Positions 43,854-54,920 are shown, counted from the first letter of the stretch. The stretch: 64,000 nucleotides of DNA from Dromiciops gliroides (GCF_019393635.1 NC_057867.1:51863143-51927142), one strand, 5' to 3'. Numbers and translations: made by a program. Notes: generated by a model from the sequence alone, not told the origin.

Positions 43854-44400
43854 ACAGATGCTTTTCATCTTTATATCAGTCATTCCTGAATGGATGCCTC
43901 TTCTGTCCTTCATCCGGTGCTCCATCCCTGGTAACAAAAAGTGCTACTATTAATATTTTGGCATATGTGGAGCCTCTTTTTCTATCTGTGATTTCCTTGG
44001 GGTATACAATGATTACTGGGATATCTGGGTTAAATGGTATGGATACGTTAGTCACTTTCTTCACATCATCGCACACTGCTTTCGAGTGGCTGGACCAATT
44101 CACAGCTTTACCAAACATCATTTTAGAGTGCCTGTCTTTCCACAGCCCTTCCAATATGAACTCTTCTCATCTGTTGTCATCTTTGGTATTTTCTGGGTAT
44201 GATATGAAGCCTCCAGGTTGCTGTCATTTGCATTGCTCTTATTAGTAATTTGGAGCAGTCTTTCATATGATTGTTAATGGTTTGCAATTTTTCTTTTGAG
44301 GATTGTTTGTTCAGATCCTTTCGCAACTTATTCATTGGGGATTGGCTCTTGGTCTCTCATATTTGTGTGGACATCATGTTTATGTAGTTATCTTGAGTAT
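43854..44400 (-). mobile_element. L1 3' region
   Basis: Antisense L1: GTAACAAAAAGTGCTACTAT, GATTTCCTTGGGGTATACAA, AGTGGCTGGACCAATTCACA and GATTGTTTGTTCAGATCC. The - frame reads PDIPVIIVYPKEITDRKRGS. Confidence 0.75.
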
Positions 44401-44699
44401 TTGGATGGCTGTGATAAAAGAAAAAAAGCATGAATAGAACTTAAAAAAGGAAAAAAAAAAAGAAAACTAAAACTAAAAATTAATTTCAATGAAAAATTCC
44501 CACAGATTACCTTGAGATAGTTTCCTTAAGGAGCTCCAAGAAGGGTAAGGAGGGTCAGAGCCAGTTCTCTTGGCACTTGTACCCATGCCAACAATCCAGC
44601 TTGGGTTTAGGGTAGATGGGACAATGAGAACTGACAACAGAGAGTAAGTAAAGCTGATCAATTCTGTCTTATCTGTCAAGTAGAATGTTCCTTAGAACA

Positions 44700-44990
44700 A
44701 AAGACAGACAAAAATGGCTAACAGGTAGCTAACATCCAATATAACTAGGGAGGGAGTAAGAGAGCACCTAGACAATTTTGATGAAGTCAAGTAGCTGTCC
44801 TGGGGGAACCGTATTTTAAGGTATTGGGTGACATGGAGTCTGCCTACTCTGGGCCAGTGAGCTTGACTCTAATTGTTGACAAAACTCAAGAATGTTGAAT
44901 TAAAATGAAGAAAAGGAAGCAATGGTCAGTCACCAGGAGCTAGCATGGATTTGTCAAGAACAAGTCATGTCAGAATAACTTAAATAAAAA
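44700..44990 (+). mobile_element. CR1/L3 reverse-transcriptase fragment
   Basis: TGGGCCAGTGAGCTTGACTC, GAAAAGGAAGCAATGG and AGCTAGCATGGATTTGTCAA correspond to the PASLT...HGFVK region of CR1-type RT. Confidence 0.6.
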
Positions 44991-45215
44991 AGATTTGCTG
45001 GGACAAAAAGTGCTACCATAAACAGTTTGGCATTTGTGGGACCTTTTTTGTGTCCTTGACTTCCTTGGAGGTAGGTGATTAGCACTGGAATCTCTGAGTT
45101 AAATGGTATGGTTGCATTAGTCACTTTCTTCACATTAATTGCGAATGATTTTCCAGAATGGTTGGACCAATCCACAGCTCCACCAACAGTGTATTAGCAT
45201 GCTTGGTTTTATTTT
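44991..45215 (-). mobile_element. L1 3' region fragment
   Basis: GGACAAAAAGTGCTACCATA, TTCCAGAATGGTTGGACCAA and CACAGCTCCACCAACAGTG. Same part of L1 as at 43,854 but a separate copy. Confidence 0.75.
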
Positions 45216-45357
45216 GCTTTCACAAAGACCCTTTGGCAACCTCTGTTTCTCATTTTAGATGGCTGGGAGTTCTATCTCCATCCTCTAGCATCTCTCTAGG
45301 GGAGGTGAGGGCTTGGATCTGGAGAGGTATAGAGAAGTACCCCCTACAGCATTTTCT

Positions 45358-45509
45358 TTTTTTCCCCTTTTTTGCAGGGCAATGAGGGTTAAGTGACTTG
45401 CCTAAGGTCACACAGTAGTAAGTGTCAAGTGTCTGAGGCCAGATTTGAACTCAGGTCCTCCTGAATCCAGAGCCAGTGCTTTATCCACTGTGCCACCTAG
45501 CTGCCCCTT
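45358..45509 (-). mobile_element. SINE with perfect 14-base duplication
   Basis: CTACAGCATTTTCT at 45,344 and 45,510. Confidence 0.96.
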
Positions 45510-45839
45510 CTACAGCATTTTCTATGGGTGCTATTCTCCCTTATTCCTGTGTATGATAGATAATCTTCTACATCTTTGGTTGTCAGAGGTGGACCAGAAC
45601 TTGACCAATCTTGACTCAAATGATTGAGGTAAGGGGTGTGCCTGAGAGCTGTTGGAAGAATTTGAGGAGGGAGAAAATATAGTTGGGAGGAGCAGGGGAG
45701 AAGAAAAGCCATAGGGGAGGAGATGGCTCATGAGACCCTGAAGGCCAAGTGAATGAATTCACCAGGAAAAGATGTGGTGGGGGCCTGGGAGAATGTCAAA
45801 CTGGGAGAGGGCTTGAGGGAAATGAGGAAGAGTTAGTTC

Positions 45840-46310
45840 ATTGAGGTTGGAACATAGGTTGGATGAAGGGGAGTAGTATAAACTAAACCAGGAAAGGCAG
45901 ATTAGAGCCAAACTGTGAAGAACCATAAAGAGGTGTTTACTTCTTATCCCAGAGGCAATAGGGAGCTATGGCAGGTTTTTGGACAGGGGAGTGACATAGA
46001 GCACTTCATTAAGAAAATTATTTTGAGAACTATGTGGAGGATGGAGTGGAGAGGGTGAGACTGGAAGCAGAGAGACCAGGAGGCTGCTCCAATAGCCTAG
46101 GGGTAGAGGTGATATTGGTTTGAGCTGTGTGAATAGAGAAAAGGAGACAGATGTGGGAGATGCAGAGGTAAACTTGAAAAGACTTGGCAACTGATTGCAT
46201 ATGATGGGTGAGGGAGAGTGAAGAAGTGAGGATGACTCAGAGGTTGGGAACTTGATTGAGTGGAAGGATGGTGTAGCTCTCAACAGAGAGGGAAGATGGG
46301 AAGGGGGCAG
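45840..46310 (-). mobile_element. L2 LINE, ORF2 C-terminal part
   Basis: Antisense. ATCCCAGAGGCAATAGGGAG, GACAGGGGAGTGACATAGAG, GGAGGATGGAGTGGAGAGGG and GAGGATGACTCAGAGGTTGG in canonical L2 order. Confidence 0.75.
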
Positions 46311-46319
46311 GTTAGGGAA

Positions 46320-46475
46320 GAATGAATGAATAAATGAAAAGCATTTACTAAGAGCTTACCTTGCAGCAAGCACTGTGCTAAGTGTTGGGGATATGAATAC
46401 AAAGGGGATACTGTCCCTGCCCCCTGAGAGCTTATATTCTAATAGAAGACAACACATGTAAGGGCCTGCTGGCCA
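46320..46475 (-). mobile_element. L2 3' terminus, second copy
   Basis: AAGCATTTACTAAGAGCTTA, CAAGCACTGTGCTAAGTGTT and CTGTCCCTGCCCCCTGAGAG. Confidence 0.7.
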
Positions 46476-46650
46476 GGCAGGGGTGTCCTAGGAGTCTAGG
46501 AAGTCTCAGGGACATTTGAGAGGAGGAGTCAATTGATGCTGACCTATTCCAGAAATAATGGCAGTGTTGATTTGATTCTCAGTTCTTGACATGTTGTTTG
46601 AAGTGCCTGTAGCTGCCAGGTGGCTATGTCCTCCCCAGTGATATCCAGCA

Positions 46651-46912
46651 ACTAGGGGCAGCTGGGTGGTGCAGTAGATAGAGTGCTGAGACTGGAGTCA
46701 GGAAGACTCTTTGTGAGTTCACATCTGGCCTCAGACACTTACTAGCCGTGTGACCCTGGGCAAGTCACTTCACCCTGCTTACCTCAGTTTTCTCATCTGT
46801 AAAAGGAGCTGGAGAAGGAAATACCAAACCACTCCAGTATCTCTGCCAAGAAAATTCCAAGTGGGGTCAGGAAGATTTGGTTATGATTGAAAACAAATGA
46901 GCAATAACAAAA
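46651..46912 (+). mobile_element. Mar1-type SINE, near full length
   Basis: tRNA part GGGGCAGCTGGGTGGTGCAG, then CCTCAGTTTTCTCATCTG, GCTGGAGAAGGAAATACC, CCACTCCAGTATCTCTGCC and GTGGGGTCAGGAAGATTTGG. Confidence 0.88.
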
Positions 46913-46919
46913 ATCCAGC

Positions 46920-47150
46920 CTTCTTTTTCTATAGATTCTTCATTCTCGAAGAGGACTATGACATCTTTCAACCTCACTCTCTCCTCCAGAGCCATTTGGG
47001 TCCAGTGGCAACATATCTCCAAATAAGTGGAGATGGCTCCGGATATTTGCTCAGGTTCACACAGCTAGTAAGTGTCTGAGGTGAGATTTGAACTCAGTTC
47101 CTCCTCTCATCTTCAGGGCCAGTGCTCTATCCACTGAGCCATCTAGAAGC
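46920..47150 (-). mobile_element. Other marsupial SINE
   Basis: ATTCTTCATTCTCGAAGAGG and GACTATGACATC start a second marsupial SINE class. It ends in a tRNA-like half with GAGATTTGAACTCAGTTCC and CCACTGAGCC. Confidence 0.6.
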
Positions 47151-47365
47151 CACCTTTCTACATATAAGGAAACTGGAGACTAAGAAGCTAAAGTAATATG
47201 CCCAAAGTCACATAAGTGGCAGAGTAAAATTTGAACTTGGATCTTTTGACTCCCAATTCAGTGTTCTTCTTGGAGAGACGGTGTGGTACAGTGGAAAAAC
47301 TGCTGGATCTCCAATCAAAAGACTTGGGTTCAAGTGCCAGCTCTGCTCTTTACTGACCAGGGGGG
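47151..47365. mobile_element. MIR-like pieces in both orientations
   Basis: Antisense half at 47,151-47,260 (AAAGTCACATAAGTGGCAGA). Sense half at 47,275-47,360 (GTGTGGTACAGTGGAAAAAC). Confidence 0.55.
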
Positions 47366-47479
47366 GTAGGGGGGGGTGGGTAGGGGGGGTGGGTATAGTA
47401 GATTGAGTGCTAAGCCTGGGTTCAAATGTTGCCTCTGACATTAATTAGTCATGTGGTCCCTAGTAAGTTCCTTGACTTG

Positions 47480-48025
47480 GCAATGAGCAGGAATGATGGT
47501 AAGGTATATTGCTTTATAAGGTGGTTTGAACAGTGACTTCCTGGGATGTGCTTGGCTGGCCTAGACCAACTCCTTGCATACCTGAGTGTCTCAGCTTTGG
47601 GGAAGAGGATTCTAGGGCTCTATTGGCTAATTTGGGGGTTTGCAGGAGTGTTTCATGCTGGAGGGGGTGGAGGAGTGGTGAACATTGGAAGACAGATGCC
47701 CCAGCCGGATGTAGGGGAGAGTGATTCTGATACTGGGGGGAGGGGTGGAGGATGAGGAGGGGAGAGGTAGAAAGAATAATCACCTCTTGTCTTAAGAGGG
47801 AGTGGGGAATGAAATCTGGGCCAGTTTGCTTTAGGTAGGGTGGGCGAGATGATTCATAAGTGAAATCCAGATGGCCTCGGTGGTTTGGTAGGGGTGCTAG
47901 CAGTGGAATCTTCCCCTTATGAACCCTCTTCAGATTTGGGGTTTGTTGCTGTCTCATCAGTCTCTCCTGTGCAGTTTTTTTTTCCCTTCCAGCTTTAGCT
48001 GGCTTTGCTTTTTCGCTCACCTGGG
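47480..48025. other. Intergenic, no gene seen
   Basis: Unique sequence leading into the CpG island. The 168-residue minus frame is not recognisable. Confidence 0.45.
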
Positions 48026-48029
48026 CAGC

Positions 48030-48620
48030 CTAAAGCAGAGCGGGGGGCCTAGGGTCCACCCCGAACCCCAGAATCAGGCCTCGCCCCTCCCCCACCCGCA
48101 GTGCCTGGGCTGGCTCAGGTGGAGCCTGGGCTCCAGGCCGGCACTGGAAGGAGGAGGGGGAGGGAAGAGCGCCAATTCTGTGGACACAGCACCATCTGGT
48201 GTCCACGACACGTCGCTGCAGCCCTCGCCCTCTATTGACGAATGCAGTCGGCCATCCTGGTACCAGCACAACATGGCTGCTTAGTTACGTGCGGGGGTGG
48301 GGGGGCGAGTAGGGTCTACCAGGTCACTTTCACGAGAAGGCTGCCATTAAAAACAAAAGGGCAAATCAATTCGCATTGAACGTTGACCTGGCCGCGGGAT
48401 GGGAGGGGAGCGGGGTGAGCAGGGGAAGTGTGGGCGGTTTGGCGAGGGTGGGGGGCACGATCGCTTTGTTTTTCCCCGGGGACGCGCCTTTGCCAGCCGG
48501 TCACGTGGGCCCAACCTCCATTTTGTAGCTACAGCCGCAGTGGCTGCGGCGGGCTGCGGATGTGGGCGGGGGCACCCCGCCCGAGCTCGCTCCTCTGCCC
48601 GCTGCCCTTGATTCGGGACA
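48030..48620. promoter_or_regulatory. CpG island, orphan candidate promoter
   Basis: About forty CpGs by eye in 590 bases. Contains the E-box CACGTG (48,502-48,507) and CTCCATTTTG (48,516-48,525, YY1-like); a second YY1-like site CAGCCGCCAT lies at 48,731-48,740. No exon is recognised on either strand. Human gene order predicts the CLYBL promoter on the + strand near here. Confidence 0.55.
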
Positions 48621-48785
48621 CTGCAGTTTGATGAGCCCTAGTGCTCCTGCTCTGGCCCATGGAATCTCGGCCCCTCCAACGTTCCAAGGGAACGTTCTGA
48701 TCATTTGGGGGGACGTGGGGTTTTTTTTTGCAGCCGCCATTACGTTCCCCGGGGCCAGCCCTGGGGGTCTTCAGCATTGACACCA

Positions 48786-48799
48786 CTGCCATCTGCTGG
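48786..48799 (-). promoter_or_regulatory. CTCF-like motif
   Basis: The minus strand reads CCAGCAGATGGCAG, which fits CCASYAGRKGGCRS at every position. A weaker relative (ACACCAGATGGTGC, minus) is at about 48,188-48,202. A motif match alone does not show binding. Confidence 0.5.
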
Positions 48800-48899
48800 T
48801 TTAACACCTTCATAGCGAGGCAGCTACCACACAAGGAAAACAACCCTCCTGGGAGGAAAGTCAACCCCCCCCACCCCTTTCCCCCGGCCTCGCCCCCCT

Positions 48900-49589
48900 C
48901 AGCTGGCAGAGCCTACACTGTGGACTTTAGGGGAAGGCTGTCCCATGAAAACTAATCCTCCCTGCGCCCTAAAATCACCCGAGCCTCAGGAAAGTTTGGG
49001 GGGCAGGCAGGCTGGGCCCTAGTGCTTGCTGCCAGCAGCATTACTTTGGCATTGTCTCCAATCACAGACTAAGTAGATATTGATAATGGATATCCTGGGC
49101 TTGGACTGCAGCTGGGTCACTGCCAGATTCCCTTTAATAGGCGATTTGTTTCCGATTTTGGTCCCTGGGGATCTTTAACACTGGCATTTATTTTGCCTAA
49201 GCTCTAGTCTCAGTGATTCTGAGAGTTCTTTGCTTTCTCTTCATGAGGCTTGGACCATGCTGAGTTCCTAGACTTAGTCTATTGGATTGAAAAAGAAGAG
49301 AGGATGCCTTGCTAGCAGAGAGTAGACCAGGGCAGGGAAGGCCTGTTTCCGGGAGCAGTGTGGCCTAGAGCATCATCAGGCCTCAGGAATAGCTGGAGAG
49401 AGGGAGCAGAACCCTCCACCCCCAAAGGAACCCAAAACAGTGGTGGTGTGGGTGGCAGATAATGTCCTAGAGCAATAATTCTTGAAACTATTTGGTGCTG
49501 GTTAAAAAATAGAATATTGTTAGAATACTAGAGAACCACAAGATGTCAGCTCTATGGAAGGGATTAGGTTAACTGAATAAGAAAGGCAG
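48900..49589. other. Intergenic, unique
   Basis: No repeat or gene recognised. Confidence 0.45.
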
Positions 49590-49920
49590 GCATGAAACAG
49601 CCTGCTATCCACTAACTCCCAGGTTACTCCCTTACTCAAACATCTTCCCTGGTTCCCTATTGCCCCTAGGATAAACTATAAACTTTTCAGCTTTGCCATT
49701 GAAAGCTGTATACAGTCTGGTTCCCAAACTTTCTTTCCAGGCTGATTTTACATTACTCCCCTTCATGTACTTTGCAGTCCAGCCAGACTGATTCCTTTTA
49801 GCTGTTCCCCCAACTGACACTGCATTTCCTCCTTCATACAAGCTATCTGCCTTGCCTAGGATGGGCTTCTCTACTCTGACCTCTACCCTTTAGGATCCTT
49901 GGCTCCTTTCAAGTGATCCT
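49590..49920 (+). mobile_element. L2 LINE, sense fragment
   Basis: CATCTTCCCTGGTTCCCTAT, TGCCCCTAGGATAAACTATA and CTTTGCCATTGAAAGCTGTA are the L2 C-terminal/3' region read forward. Confidence 0.6.
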
Positions 49921-49922
49921 TC

Positions 49923-50083
49923 CTGGGCAACTGGGTGGTGCAGTGGATAAAGCACCGGCCCTGGATTCAGTAGGACCTGAGTTCAAATTCAGCCTCAGAC
50001 ACTTGACACTTACTAGCTGTGTGACCCTGGGCCAGTCACTTAACCCTTATTGCCCCACAAAAAAGAAAAAAACCCAAAACAAT
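49923..50083 (+). mobile_element. tRNA-derived SINE, tail split by an LTR
   Basis: Sense copy with A-rich tail. Its left flank CAAGTGATCCTTCC reappears as CAATTGATCCCTCC beyond the LTR, so the LTR landed in the SINE tail. Confidence 0.85.
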
Positions 50084-50584
50084 TGTGATGAAATAATGAG
50101 ATTTAGCAGATACTCAAAGACCCACCTGGAGATTAAGCTATACTGATTGAATCAAGTGAGAGTGCTTGACTCTGATTAAGCCTACTTCAAGTTAATTGGA
50201 TTGTAACCACACCTGGCTATCCCTTAAGAAGGTATTGGTCTCAGAAGCTAGACTGTGAACTCAACTTGAGAACACCTTCAAAACCAATGGATTTGGATGA
50301 TGCCAACCAATCAGCTTGAAGCAATGTGTAAGGACTGACTCTGTTCCAGACCTATAAAAAGCTTCCACAATCAGCTTGCTGGAGAGTTCCTGATTAAAGC
50401 AGGCTCCTGGAGAAGGACTCAAGGAAGAACCCAACCAGACTGGAACTCTATGCTAGATAAGCTTTTTCTTAACTTTCTGAACTCCATGTGAATACCTGTA
50501 TGCTTTAATAAATGTTTAATGCCCAAAGACTGGTGCTGAAGCTTCTAATTTAAGGCGACCACAATTTAGATTTTCAATATCACA
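50084..50584 (+). mobile_element. Solo LTR of an endogenous retrovirus
   Basis: A 501-base unit from TGTGAT to ATCACA (perfect terminal inverted repeat, TG...CA ends) with CAAT on both sides. It has TATAAAA at 50,353 and AATAAA at 50,507, giving U3-R-U5 order on the + strand. The 4-base duplication suggests a gamma/ERV1-type relative. It looks like a whole LTR without internal sequence. It is younger than the SINE that it interrupts. Confidence 0.8.
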
Positions 50585-50751
50585 CAATCAATTGATCCCT
50601 CCCTCTTTAGTGTATTCTGTATTGATTTGTCAAATACAGTATCCTTTTAAAAAAATACAGTATCCTTACAATCAAACTTTAGCTTCTTTTTTTTAATCAT
50701 AAAAGTATTTTATTATTTTCTAGTAACATGTAGAGAGAGTTGGGATTTGTT

Positions 50752-50900
50752 TTTGTTTTTTTTGGGGGGGGCAATGAGGGTTAAGTGACTTGCCCAGGGT
50801 CACACAGCTAGTAAGTGTCAAGTGTCTGAGGCTGCATTTGAACTCAGGTCCTCCTGAATCTAGGGCTGGTGCTTTATCCACTGTACCACCTAGCTTTCCC
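50752..50900 (-). mobile_element. SINE inside the L1 (first)
   Basis: Antisense, from the T/G-rich tail to CCACCTAGCTTTCC. Confidence 0.9.
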
Positions 50901-51173
50901 AATAGTTTTTAACTTTTGTTTTTGTAAGATTTCTAGTTCCAAAATTTTCTCCCTCCCTCCCCAAGACAGAAAGCAATCTGATATAGGTTATATATGTACA
51001 ATCCCATTAAACCGATTTCTGCATTAGTCATGTTGTGAAAGAAGAATCAGAACAAAAGGGGAAAACCTCAAAAAAGAAAAAACAAAAACAAACAAACAAA
51101 AATGTAGAAATAGTCTGGTTCAATCTGCATCTAGATTCCACAGTTCTTTTTTTCTGGATTTGGAGAGCATTTT

Positions 51174-51314
51174 CTTTTTTTTTTCTGGGCAATTGGGGTT
51201 AAGTGACTTTCCCAGGGTCACACAGCTAGTCTTAAGTGTCTGAGGCTGGATTTGAGCTCATGTCCTCCTGAATCCAGGGCCGCTGCTCTATCCACTGTGC
51301 CACCTAGCTGCCCC
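51174..51314 (-). mobile_element. SINE inside the L1 (second)
   Basis: Antisense, bracketed by TGGAGAGCATTTT at 51,161 and 51,315. Confidence 0.95.
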
Positions 51315-51491
51315 TGGAGAGCATTTTCCATCATGAATCCTTTGGAATTATTTAGGACCATTGTATTGCTGAGAAGAGTCAAGTCTATCAAGTCTGTCTC
51401 ACAATGTTGTTGATACTGTGTATGATATAGAACTTAAGCTTCTTGAGGGAAGGGACAAAAGAAAAAAAAAGCAATCAAAAGAGTGGCTGAG

Positions 51492-51634
51492 GGGGCAGCT
51501 AGGTGGCGCAGTGGATAAAGTACCAGCCATGGATTCAGGAGGACCTGAGTTCAAATCCGGCCTCAGACATTTGACACTTACTACCTGAGTGACCCTGGGC
51601 AAGTCACTTAACCCCCATTGCCCTGCCCCCCCCC
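51492..51634 (+). mobile_element. SINE with 14-base duplication
   Basis: AAAGAGTGGCTGAG at 51,478 and 51,635. The tail is C-rich instead of A-rich. Confidence 0.95.
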
Positions 51635-51714
51635 AAAGAGTGGCTGAGGTTTGAGGTTTTTCTTCTCTCCAGTCTCCATTTCATAGTGGGGGTGGGGGGT
51701 GGGGGTGGAGAAAC

Positions 51715-52240
51715 TAACAACAAGAAAAAGCCTTAGGTAAGAGAACTTGATCTGAGCCTTGAAGTAAGTCAGGAATTCCAAGGGATGAAGGCAAGCAAGG
51801 CATTCCACGCATGGGGAAGAGCCTGGGTAAGGGCATAGGAGCAGGAAATCAAACATCCTGTGTGAGGAACAATAGTCAGTAGGCCAGTTTTGCTAGAAAT
51901 TAGAGTCCGTGAGGGGGAGCAAGGTGAAATTAGTGTTGAAAGGTAGGCAGGGGGCAGCTAGGTGGCACAGTGGATAGAGCACTGGTCCTGGAGTCAGGAG
52001 TTCCTGAGTTCAAATCCGGCCTCAGACACTTAACACTTACTAGCTGTGTGACCCTGGGCAAGTCACTTAACCCCAATTGCCTCACTAAAAAAAAACCCCA
52101 AAAAACAAAAAACAAAAGAAAGGCAGGTGGGAAAAAAGGTAGGCAGGAGCCAAATTGTGAAGGATTTAAAATAATGCCCAACAGAGGAGTTTGCATTTTA
52201 TCCTAGAGGTGATAGAGAGCCACATAATGTTCCCTGGGCA
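51715..52240 (-). mobile_element. L2 LINE split by a SINE
   Basis: Left: CTTGATCTGAGCCTTGAAGT, AGGCATTCCACGCATGGG and TGTGTGAGGAACAATAGTCA. Right: CAAATTGTGAAGGATTTAAA and ATCCTAGAGGTGATAGAGAG. Confidence 0.75.
51951..52117 (+). mobile_element. SINE inside the L2
   Basis: Sense copy. GAAAGGTAGGCAG precedes it and GAAAGGCAGG follows. Confidence 0.92.
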
Positions 52241-52652
52241 TTCACACTGATTCATCTCTTTAGACAACTTCCCCTTTTCCTCCTCCTCCTCCTTTGAATA
52301 ATTTCTCTTTGTTCAGAACACAGTTCTTGAGAATTACCCATCCCAACTGATCTAACTTGCCTTGAAGACTCCCAGTCTACAGGATCCTGCTTATCCTTCC
52401 TCTGAACTCCTTGAAATTGGTCCTCTCCAAATGTAGGATGCCTGGCATACTTTTGCTGGACTTTTCCCACAACTCTAAAGTGGAGGGGTTACTTTCTCCC
52501 CAAGTTGCCATCATTTTTCTCCTAGCAACCAGTTCCTCTTTATTGGTGAGAATTGGACCCAGCAAAGAATCTCACCTTGTTGGTACCTCTATCTTTTTAA
52601 GGATGAAATTGTCATTTAGACAAATCAAGAAGTTATCAATGATTCAGTTTTG
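52241..52652. other. Intergenic, no gene seen
   Basis: Unique or too decayed to assign. Confidence 0.45.
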
Positions 52653-52714
52653 GGGGGAGGGAGAGAGAGACAGAGAGACAGAGGGGAGAGAGGGAGAGAC
52701 AGAGAGACAGAGGG

Positions 52715-52794
<80 letters not shown>

Positions 52795-52815
52795 AGAGGA
52801 GAGGAGAGGAGAGAG
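52653..52815 (+). repeat. (GA)n/(GACA)n purine tract
   Basis: GAGACAGAGAGACAGAGGGG units pass into pure GA and end as GAGAGGAGAG. Confidence 0.95.
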
Positions 52816-53174
52816 ATTCCAGCAGATGTGCTTGATGCTCCCATCCCTCCTGTCAGTTTTGTAGTATTTTCCCTGAGTCCCTCTCTATCTCCTCTTTTTG
52901 TTCTATCTGTTTTATATCCCAAAGACTCTCCTTTCTGGAAAAATCTTTGCTAGATCCTACCATACCCATAACCAAACTCCTGGAAAAGGCTGTCTACATT
53001 CATTGCCTCTACTTCCCCTCCTCTCACTTTCCTCTTCATCACTAGGTGTGACAGAGGACATAGTGGGTGCAAGTAGATGGTTGCCTATTCCCAATGCCGA
53101 GCTGTGCACAAGTAGTGGGAGGGTAAGGGATTACATCCTCCAGGAGATGTATATTCAGATAAGGAGGTGGACCA

Positions 53175-54070
53175 ATTCAATGCTATTCCACAAGCATTTA
53201 TGGAGCATCTGCTTTTTGCTGGTCCTGTAGTGGGCTGGGTGCCAACAATACAGAGATAAACATGAGACAGTCCTTGCCCTCAGGAACCTTACATTCTGTG
53301 GGAGGAAACAACATGCACAAATAAGCCAATGAAAGACAGGTACAGAAATAACTAGTCATTTTGGAAGGAGGGCATTAACAATTAGGGGAAGCAGGAAAGG
53401 CCTTTTGAACGAGGTTGACCTTCAGTTAGCTTGAATAGAGTCAGTGGCTCCAAGAGACCAGAGAGGAAGAGGAAGAACATGGATAACTTGGACCAAAGCA
53501 TGAAGGCAGGAGATGGAACAGCAAGGAGGTCAGTATTGGCTGGTGCATCCACTGTGGGAAGGAGAGTGATGGGGAATTAGCTTGGCCACACGGGCTGAAG
53601 CCAGATTGTGAAGGCCTTTAAATGCCCAACAGATAAGCTGGCATTTGATCCTAAATGCAATAGGGACCCATGGAAACTTTTGAGTAAAAGGGAGACATGG
53701 TCAGGCCCATGCTTCTGGTGATAAATTTCCTAGCTGGGTAGAAGACAAGTTAGAGAAGGGAGAGACTGGCTGTAGGGAGCCCCGGAAAGGATGGTATTGA
53801 AATAATCCAGGTGAGAGGTGATGAGGGCCTGAACTAGAGTGGCCTGTGTTGGTGGGAAGAAGGGAATGGATGCAAGGGATGTTATGGGGGTAGAAATAAC
53901 AATACTTGGTAATGGATTGGATGTGTCCAGAGAGTGAGAGCATAGAGTTGAGAATGATTCTTAAGTTGCAAACCTGGTTGACTAGAAGAGTATAGTAGTG
54001 GTACCCTTAACGGGAAAAGGGAAGTTTGGGAGAAAAGAGAGCTCTGGGGAAAAGAGACTGAGATTGGGAG
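53175..54070 (-). mobile_element. L2 LINE, about 900 bases, best copy in the window
   Basis: From the 3' end (CAAGCATTTATGGAGCATCT) through TGAGACAGTCCTTGCCCTCA, GAAGCCAGATTGTGAAGGCC, ATAGGGACCCATGG and ATAATCCAGGTGAGAGGTG, to GTTGAGAATGATTCTTAAG, in unbroken L2 order. Confidence 0.85.
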
Positions 54071-54074
54071 AGTC

Positions 54075-54920
54075 AGTAGCATTTATTAGGTACTTACTGT
54101 ATTCTAGGTGGTAGCTAAGCACCTAGAATACAAATGCAAGGTAAAAGAAAGATAATCTTTGGGGATAGCTTAGGTAGCACAGTGGATAAAGCACCAGCCC
54201 TGCATTCAGGAGGACCTCAGTTCAAATCTGGCCTCAGACACTTGACACTTACTACCTGAGTGACCCTGGGCAAGTCACTTAACCCTCGTTGCCTCGTTCC
54301 CCCCCCCCAAAGATAATCTTTGCCCTCAGTAGCTTACATTTTGATGGGGGAAGGCAACACATAAAAGGGAACTGGGGAGCAGGAGAGTGGGGCTGGAAGG
54401 TACTATGCCAGGGGCATGGTAGAGAAAGTCTTACGGATACGAGTCAGCAGTACAGCCTAGAGAGGAATAAAGAGTTGGTTGGTCTGGGTCTCCTCAAAAT
54501 GGAGGTTTGGAGATGAAGCAGCCAATCGGATGGAGAAGCAGCAGGGGTGGGAGGGTACTTCTAATAGGAGTAGGCCAAGAGTGGAATGAACTTCTTGGGG
54601 AGGAGGTTTCTGTGGCACAGTAGAGAGAGAAGTCAGGAGGACATGCTTGAGAGGAAAGGTCTGTTTTGGTCATGGTGAAGTTGAGGTGCCCGTGGTTCAT
54701 ACCATTGGAAATGTATGGTATAAGGTGGGAGAAGTAGGCTGGTCATGTGGTGAGGTTAGACATCACAGACGAGAAGCCCAAATGCTGTCATGGAACCCGC
54801 ACAAAATGAATACCTCCAGCTGCGGGGGTAGGGGGGGAGATGGATGGAGAGGCTCTGAGGAAGAATATTGGCAAGAACCAGACAGGAAGAGCAGGGGTGG
54901 GCAGGCTGTGTCTCATACCA
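54075..54920 (-). mobile_element. Second L2 copy, split by a SINE
   Basis: AGCATTTATTAGGTACTTAC at the 3' end, TTTGCCCTCAGTAGCTTAC after the SINE, and GTCTGTTTTGGTCATGGTGA further in. Parts between 54,370 and 54,600 are decayed. Confidence 0.6.
54161..54308 (+). mobile_element. SINE with 13-base duplication
   Basis: AAAGATAATCTTT at 54,148 and 54,309. C-rich tail like the copy at 51,492, and both carry CTACCTGAGTGACC, so they may share a source. Confidence 0.95.

Larger units (their letters stand above)
50689..51430 (-). mobile_element. 5'-truncated L1 with two SINEs inside
   Basis: Starts with poly(T) and AATCATAAAAGTATTTTATT, then TTTCTCCCTCCCTCCCC, ATTTCTGCATTAGTCATG and a portion ending near GTTGATACTGTG. 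Flanked by AACTTTAGCTTCTT and AACTTAAGCTTCTT. Confidence 0.88.

Noticed and set aside
48399-48864. Small frames in the CpG island as CLYBL exon 1
   Set aside because: None begins with a mitochondrial leader resembling CLYBL or ends at a convincing donor.
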